Assembly: GCF_000801315.1 (NCBI RefSeq)
Contig: NZ_CP010054.1
Coordinates: forward strand, 1,550,001-1,614,000
DNA from: Hymenobacter sp. DG25B
GTDB lineage: Bacteria; Bacteroidota; Bacteroidia; Cytophagales; Hymenobacteraceae
Direction of reading: 5' to 3'
Length of the DNA: 64,000 nucleotides
The position numbers and the translations under genes were made by a program. Below are positions 59,194 to 64,000 of the stretch, in pieces. Numbering within the stretch: position 1 is the first letter of the stretch; the number at the start of each line of letters is the position of its first letter. Under the pieces are notes generated by a model that was not told the origin of the DNA, did no database searches, and worked only from the letters and a program-made list of their open reading frames with translations.

Positions 59194-60558
59194 ATGAACA
59201 TCGTAATTCTCGGAGCGGCAGAGAGTGGAGTAGGGGCGGCCCTGTTGGCGCAGGCCAAAGGCCACACCGTGTTTGTCTCAGACCGGGGCCCCATTCAGCT
59301 GCCCTACAAGCAAAAGCTGATGGCGGCTGGCATTCCCTACGAGGAAGGCACGCACACCCTGGAGCGGGTGCTGGCGGCGGATGAAGTGGTGAAAAGCCCC
59401 GGTATTCCGGAGAAAGCGCCCGTCATTCAGGCCCTGCGCGAGAAGAAGACGCCCATTATCTCGGAAATTGAGTTTGCCGGCCGCTATACCAAAGCCAAAT
59501 GCATCTGCATTACGGGCACCAACGGCAAAACCACAACCACGCTGCTCACCTATCACCTGCTGAAAGAAGCCGGGCTGAAGGTAGGCCTGGCGGGCAATGT
59601 GGGCTTTTCGCTGGCCGAGCAGGTTATTCAGGATAAGCACGAGTACTACGTGGTGGAGCTGAGCTCTTTCCAGCTCGATGACACCCACGACTTCCAGCCC
59701 TGGGTGGCGGTGCTGCTCAACATCACCCCCGACCACCTGGACCGCTACGGCTATTCGCTGGAAAACTATGCGAAAGCCAAGCTGCGCATTGCCCGCAATC
59801 TGGACAGCAACGGGTATTTCATTTACAATGCCGATGACGAGGTAATTCAGCAGGAGTTTGCCGCGGCTTTCTACGAAACCAACCAGCTGCCTTTCAGCCT
59901 GCACCACCGCCACGACTACCACCTAGCGGCGTATTACACGGCCGAAGACCGGATGTGTACCAACCTGAACCCCGGCCTAGCCACTGGTGGCCAGGAAATC
60001 AGCACGGCTGCCTCACCGCTAATTGGGCAGCATAACAAGCAAAATACGCTGGCTGCCGTGCTGTGCGCCCGGGTGGCGGGTCTGGAGCCCGAGCAGATTG
60101 AAGCAGCGCTGGGTACCTTCCGCAACGCCGACCACCGCTTGCAGCCCGTTGGCGAAATCAACGGCGCCATGTTCATCAACGACTCCAAAGCCACCAACGT
60201 GGAAGCGGCCTGGTATGCGTTGGATGGCATCCATCAGCCCATTATCTGGATTGCGGGCGGCACCGATAAAGGCAACGACTACACCTCCCTGGTACCGCTG
60301 GCCCAGTCCCGTGTGAAGGCCCTGATTTGCCTGGGCGTGGACAACGAAAAGCTGAAAACCGTTTTTGGCCCCGTGGTGCCGCACCTGGAGGAAACGCAAA
60401 GCGTGGCCACCGCCGTGCGCCGCGCCGCCGAGCTGGCCGCGCCCGGCGACGTGGTGCTGCTCTCCCCGGCCTGCGCCTCCTTCGATCTGTTTAAAAACTA
60501 CGAGGACCGCGGCCGGCAATTTGCCCAGGCGGTGGAAAAAATGAGCGCTGAGATGTAA
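59194..60558 (+). CDS. murD: UDP-MurNAc-alanine-D-glutamate ligase
   Basis: A 454-residue Mur ligase. N-terminal NIVILGAAESGVGAALLAQA (UDP-substrate binding), ATP loop CICITGTNGKTTTTLLTYHL, ELSSFQLDDTHDF, LNITPDHLDRYGYSLENYAK, NDSKATNVEAAWYALDG and LLSPACASFDLFKNYEDRGR are standard MurD features. One base separates it from mraY. Confidence 0.96.
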   Translation: MNIVILGAAESGVGAALLAQAKGHTVFVSDRGPIQLPYKQKLMAAGIPYEEGTHTLERVLAADEVVKSPGIPEKAPVIQALREKKTPIISEIEFAGRYTKAKCICITGTNGKTTTTLLTYHLLKEAGLKVGLAGNVGFSLAEQVIQDKHEYYVVELSSFQLDDTHDFQPWVAVLLNITPDHLDRYGYSLENYAKAKLRIARNLDSNGYFIYNADDEVIQQEFAAAFYETNQLPFSLHHRHDYHLAAYYTAEDRMCTNLNPGLATGGQEISTAASPLIGQHNKQNTLAAVLCARVAGLEPEQIEAALGTFRNADHRLQPVGEINGAMFINDSKATNVEAAWYALDGIHQPIIWIAGGTDKGNDYTSLVPLAQSRVKALICLGVDNEKLKTVFGPVVPHLEETQSVATAVRRAAELAAPGDVVLLSPACASFDLFKNYEDRGRQFAQAVEKMSAEM

Positions 60559-60613
60559 AGACCACATGTCAGGCAGAGCCCGCTCCGGCTGACAGCAGAT
60601 TTTAAACGAACCC

Positions 60614-61792
60614 ATGAACATCATCAACAACTGGCTGCGCAATAACCTGAAGGGCGACCCGGTCCTGTGGGGCATTGTTATTCTGTTCTCGCTGATCAGC
60701 ATTGCGGTGGTGTACTCGGCCACCGGCACGCTGGCCTACAAGAAAATGGGCGGCAACACGGAGTACTTTCTCATGAAGCACACCGGCCTGATTTTCGTGG
60801 GGCTGTTCTTTATGTGGCTGGCGCACCGCATTGATTACCGGCACTACTCGCGCCTGGCGCTGTATGCCCTGCTGATTTCAGTGCCGCTATTGATTTTCAC
60901 CTATTTCATGGGTTCCAACATCAACGAGGCCTCCCGCTGGCTGACGATTCCGGTTATCAACCAGACTTTTCAGCCTTCTGACCTGGCTAAGCTGGCGCTG
61001 ATTGCGCACCTGGCTTCCATGCTCAGCCGCCGTCAGCAGCACGTGCAGGACTTTAAAACCACGCTGCTCCCCGTAATGCTGTGGGTAGGTTTGATTTGCG
61101 GCATCATCATCATGAGTAACGCCTCCACGGCGCTGCTGCTGTTTGCCACCTGCCTGCTGCTGATGTTCCTGGGTCGGGTGCCGCTGAAGCAGATGGCCGT
61201 GATGATTGCCATTGGCGCCGTAGTGGGCGGAATTGGTCTTTCCACGGGCCAGCGCTTTAAAACGGTGCAGTCGCGCATCGAGAACTTCACGGATAAGAGC
61301 AAGCCTGTGCCGTTTCAGCTGGAGCACAGCTACATAGCCATTGCTACGGGTGGCATTACCGGCAAAGGCCCCGGCAAAAGCACAGAGCGCAACATTCTGC
61401 CCCACCCATACTCCGACTTTATTTACGCCGTTATCATCGAGGAATATGGCCTGGTAGGCGGCGTTATCGTTCTGTTTTTATACCTGGCCTTCCTGTATCG
61501 GGGGCTGATTACGGTGATGAACAGCTACGGCGCTTTTGGCGGGTTGCTGTCGGCGGGGCTGAGCTTTAGTCTGGTGCTGCAGGCCATGGTAAACATGGGC
61601 GTGGCCGTGGGGCTGGGCCCCATTACCGGTCTGCCGCTGCCTTTGCTGAGTATGGGTGGTACCTCCCTCATTTTTACTGGTATCAGCATTGGTATCATTC
61701 TGAGCGTGAGCCGGGGAGAGCGGGAAATCCGCCCCATGACCGGCGAGCCCGAAGACACCGTCCGCATACCCAAGAAAACCGCTTACGCCTGA
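60614..61792 (+). CDS. ftsW: FtsW, septal peptidoglycan polymerase of the SEDS family
   Basis: A 392-residue protein with about ten helices. Conserved stretches include GSNINEASRWLTIPVINQTF, FQPSDLAKLALIAHLASML, GGITGKGPGKSTERNILPHP, YSDFIYAVIIEEYGLVGGVI and GLGPITGLPLPLLSMGGTSL. It polymerises glycan strands with FtsI at the septum. It lies 55 bp after murD. Confidence 0.94.
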   Translation: MNIINNWLRNNLKGDPVLWGIVILFSLISIAVVYSATGTLAYKKMGGNTEYFLMKHTGLIFVGLFFMWLAHRIDYRHYSRLALYALLISVPLLIFTYFMGSNINEASRWLTIPVINQTFQPSDLAKLALIAHLASMLSRRQQHVQDFKTTLLPVMLWVGLICGIIIMSNASTALLLFATCLLLMFLGRVPLKQMAVMIAIGAVVGGIGLSTGQRFKTVQSRIENFTDKSKPVPFQLEHSYIAIATGGITGKGPGKSTERNILPHPYSDFIYAVIIEEYGLVGGVIVLFLYLAFLYRGLITVMNSYGAFGGLLSAGLSFSLVLQAMVNMGVAVGLGPITGLPLPLLSMGGTSLIFTGISIGIILSVSRGEREIRPMTGEPEDTVRIPKKTAYA

Positions 61793-61839
61793 TTTCACCG
61801 CCTGACCTTGCTGGTTCAGACGTCGCCTTGACTTATTAA

Positions 61840-62976
61840 ATGCCGCATTCCAAGCACCATAGCGCCAACTCAACTTCCGGGCCCCTCCGCCTTATCATTA
61901 GCGGAGGCGGTACGGGTGGCCATATATTCCCGGCCGTGGCCATTGCCAACGAAGTGCGCCGCCGCCAGCCCGACGCGGAAATCCTGTTTGTGGGTGCCAA
62001 CGGCCGCATGGAGATGACGCGGGTACCCGAGGCTGGCTACCAGATTGTGGGCCTGGATGTAACGGGTCTGCAGCGCCGCCTGACGCCCAAAAACCTGATG
62101 TTTCCGGTGCGCGTGTTTCGCTCGGTGCGCAAGGCCGGCAAGCTGCTGGAAGAGTTTAAGCCCGATGCCGTGGTAGGAGTGGGGGGCTACGCCTCGGCGC
62201 CCGTGCTGCTGGCGGCTACTTCCCGCGCCATTCCTACGCTCATTCAGGAACAAAACTCCTACGCCGGCCTGGTAAACAAGCTGCTGGCCCGCCGCGTGAA
62301 TAAAATCTGCGTGGCGTATGAAGGCATGGAGTCATTTTTTCCGGCCGAGAAGCTGGTGATAACCGGTAACCCCGTGCGCACGGAAATTGCCAGCGGTAAT
62401 CGGGAAGAAGCCCTGAAATTCTTTGGCCTTGATCCGGCCCGGCCCGTACTGCTGGTAATAGGCGGCAGTCTGGGGGCCCGCACCCTGAATCAGTCTACGG
62501 CCGCCGCGCTGCCGCGCCTGCGCGAAGCCGGCGTGCAGTTGCTCTGGCAAACCGGCAAAACCTACTTTGCTGAGGCAGAGCAGCAGGCGGCGCCGTTTGC
62601 CGACAGTAATCTGAAAGCCCTGGAATTCATTCAGCGCATGGACCTGGCCTACGCCGCGGCCGATGTGGTGATTAGCCGCGCCGGAGCGCTGTCGGTGTCG
62701 GAGCTGTGCCTCACGGGCAAGCCGAGCATTCTGGTGCCCTCGCCCAACGTGGCCGAAGACCATCAAACCAAAAACGCCATGGCTCTGGTGCGCCGCGATG
62801 CTGCCGTGCTGGTTTCCGATGCCGAAGCCCCCGGCCGTTTATATAATGAAGCGCTGGCTTTGCTGCAGGATAAGGCCCGGCAGCAGCAGCTCAGTACCAA
62901 CGTGCGTCAACTGGCACACCCCGAGGCAACCGGGACCATTGTGGATCAACTTTTAGCCCTAGTATCCCGCCCATGA
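61840..62976 (+). CDS. murG: UDP-GlcNAc:lipid I N-acetylglucosaminyltransferase
   Basis: A 378-residue GT28 enzyme. LRLIISGGGTGGHIFPAVAI, VGVGGYASAPVLLAATSRAI, IQEQNSYAGLVNKLLARRV, VIGGSLGARTLNQSTAAALP, VISRAGALSVSELCLTGKPS and PSPNVAEDHQTKNAMAL show both GlcNAc- and lipid-binding halves. It makes lipid II on the inner face of the membrane. Its last codon overlaps the murC start (ATGA). Confidence 0.96.
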   Translation: MPHSKHHSANSTSGPLRLIISGGGTGGHIFPAVAIANEVRRRQPDAEILFVGANGRMEMTRVPEAGYQIVGLDVTGLQRRLTPKNLMFPVRVFRSVRKAGKLLEEFKPDAVVGVGGYASAPVLLAATSRAIPTLIQEQNSYAGLVNKLLARRVNKICVAYEGMESFFPAEKLVITGNPVRTEIASGNREEALKFFGLDPARPVLLVIGGSLGARTLNQSTAAALPRLREAGVQLLWQTGKTYFAEAEQQAAPFADSNLKALEFIQRMDLAYAAADVVISRAGALSVSELCLTGKPSILVPSPNVAEDHQTKNAMALVRRDAAVLVSDAEAPGRLYNEALALLQDKARQQQLSTNVRQLAHPEATGTIVDQLLALVSRP

Positions 62977-64000
62977 ATCCGGTAGCTGCGTTTCCCTACG
63001 TCTATTTTCTGGGTATTGGTGGCATTGGTATGTCGGCGCTGGCGCGCTGGTTTAAAGCCAACGGCCACCAGGTTTCCGGCTACGATAAGACGCCCACGCC
63101 ACTTACTGAAGCGCTGACGGCGGAAGGTATTCTTATCCACTACGATGATGCCGTGAGCAGCCTGCCCGCGGTGGTGCGTGAAAACCGCGCCCAGACGCTG
63201 GTGGTCCTCACGCCCGCTATTCCCAAAGACCACCAGGAGTGGGCCTGGCTCCGGGAGCAGGGCTACGATATCCGCAAGCGCAGCCAGGTGCTGGGTCTGC
63301 TTACCGCCGGCCGGCCCACCATTGCGGTGGCCGGTACACACGGCAAAACCACCACCAGTAGCATGGTAGCACACCTGCTGCACCACGCTGGCGTAGACTG
63401 CGCGGCGTTTCTGGGAGGCATTTCGGTAAACCTGGGCTCTAACCTGTTACTGCCCCGCGCTACCGACACCAGCGCCCCGGTAGTGGTAGAAGCCGATGAG
63501 TACGACCGGTCTTTCCTGACGCTGCACCCCACCGTAGCCATTGTGACGAGCACCGATGCCGACCACCTCGATATTTACGGCGACAAGGAAGCGCTGGTAG
63601 AATCCTTCCGCCAGTTTGTGGGCCAGATTCAGCCCGGCGGCACGCTCATCATCAACCACACTGCTGACCCCAGCGTGGCAGACGCGGCTCCCGTCGGGGT
63701 TAGTGTCATCCGCTACGGCCTCACACCAGAGGAGGGGCCGGAACTCTGGGCTGCCAACATCACGGCGCAAGGCCATCAGTTTCACTTTGACCTGCACGGG
63801 CCCACGGGTACCGTAACGGGTCTGCAGCTGGCGGTTCCCGGCTTCCACAACGTGGAAAATATGCTGGCCGCCACCTGCGTGGCCCAGCTGGAAGGCGTAC
63901 AGCCTGATGTCCTGCGGGAAGCCGTGGCGGCCTACCGGGGCGTAAAGCGCCGCTTTGAGTTTGTGGTGACCACGCCCGAGCATGGTTACGTGGACGACTA
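62973..64000 (+). CDS. murC: UDP-MurNAc-alanine ligase, C-terminus beyond the window
   Basis: 342 complete codons are visible before the window ends, so the C-terminal domain is missing. The start (62973) overlaps the murG stop. MNPVAAFPYVYFLGIGGIGM, SALARWFKANGHQVSGYDKT, the ATP loop TIAVAGTHGKTTTSSMVAHL, VVVEADEYDRSFLTLHPTVA, and STDADHLDIYGDKEALVESF identify MurC. It adds L-alanine to UDP-MurNAc, the first peptide-stem step. ftsQ, ftsA and ftsZ would be expected next. Confidence 0.95.
   Translation, partial: MNPVAAFPYVYFLGIGGIGMSALARWFKANGHQVSGYDKTPTPLTEALTAEGILIHYDDAVSSLPAVVRENRAQTLVVLTPAIPKDHQEWAWLREQGYDIRKRSQVLGLLTAGRPTIAVAGTHGKTTTSSMVAHLLHHAGVDCAAFLGGISVNLGSNLLLPRATDTSAPVVVEADEYDRSFLTLHPTVAIVTSTDADHLDIYGDKEALVESFRQFVGQIQPGGTLIINHTADPSVADAAPVGVSVIRYGLTPEEGPELWAANITAQGHQFHFDLHGPTGTVTGLQLAVPGFHNVENMLAATCVAQLEGVQPDVLREAVAAYRGVKRRFEFVVTTPEHGYVDD

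Overview
The window looks like a chromosomal segment of a pigmented, GC-rich Bacteroidota, most likely Hymenobacter or a close relative. The reasons are promoters of the TTG-N(17-23)-TAnnTTTG type, a Bacteroidota-style dcw cluster (mraZ to murC, with no murF), a HYC_CC_PP/TonB-receptor/HMA metal module, and a ketocarotenoid gene set (crtZ, crtI, crtB, crtW). There is no rRNA operon, CRISPR array or prophage. One tRNA-Leu and one complete insertion sequence are present.

Layout. 1-2.8 kb: the 5' end of an outer-membrane receptor gene, a thioredoxin, a small secreted protein and an unknown cytosolic protein. 2.8-16.6 kb: the nuclease genes sbcC and sbcD, on the same strand but separated by 9.1 kb of accessory DNA. 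That DNA holds two GH92 alpha-mannosidase-like enzymes (one with the catalytic-acid Glu replaced by Gln), a GH2/GH5-like glycosidase, low-GC small secreted proteins, a perfect inverted-repeat element, and an IS5-type element sitting in a lipoprotein gene with a CTAG duplication. 16.6-23 kb: low-GC orphan genes, a CstB-like persulfide dioxygenase/rhodanese, a MarR regulator and an NADP-binding oxidoreductase that share a putative operator, a Met/His-rich Spy-like protein and an amino-acid permease. 23-36.9 kb: mostly housekeeping genes (NarL regulator, OmpA/beta-trefoil envelope protein, aspA, tRNA-Leu, hscB, SAM hydrolase, phoH, comEC, enoyl-CoA hydratase).

37-44.2 kb is a carotenoid locus: crtZ, a B12-binding MerR photoreceptor (CarH/LitR type), an ECF sigma factor, crtI, crtB, an unknown gene, ispH and crtW. 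It links the last MEP-pathway step to phytoene synthesis, desaturation, hydroxylation and ketolation. The regulator pair suggests light or B12 control. No lycopene cyclase is recognisable here.

44.3-51.3 kb: a TPR sensor kinase broken by a one-base frameshift, a convergent LytTR response regulator, and a metal-handling module (HYC_CC_PP protein, TonB receptor, HMA protein). 51.6-64 kb: the dcw cluster, preceded by three MraZ boxes overlapping a clear promoter: mraZ, rsmH, ftsL-like, ftsI, murE, mraY, murD, ftsW, murG, and murC running off the end.

Start codons were moved inward from the longest open frames wherever a signal peptide, family N-terminus or promoter argued for it. All family names come from motif recognition by eye; no searches were run.
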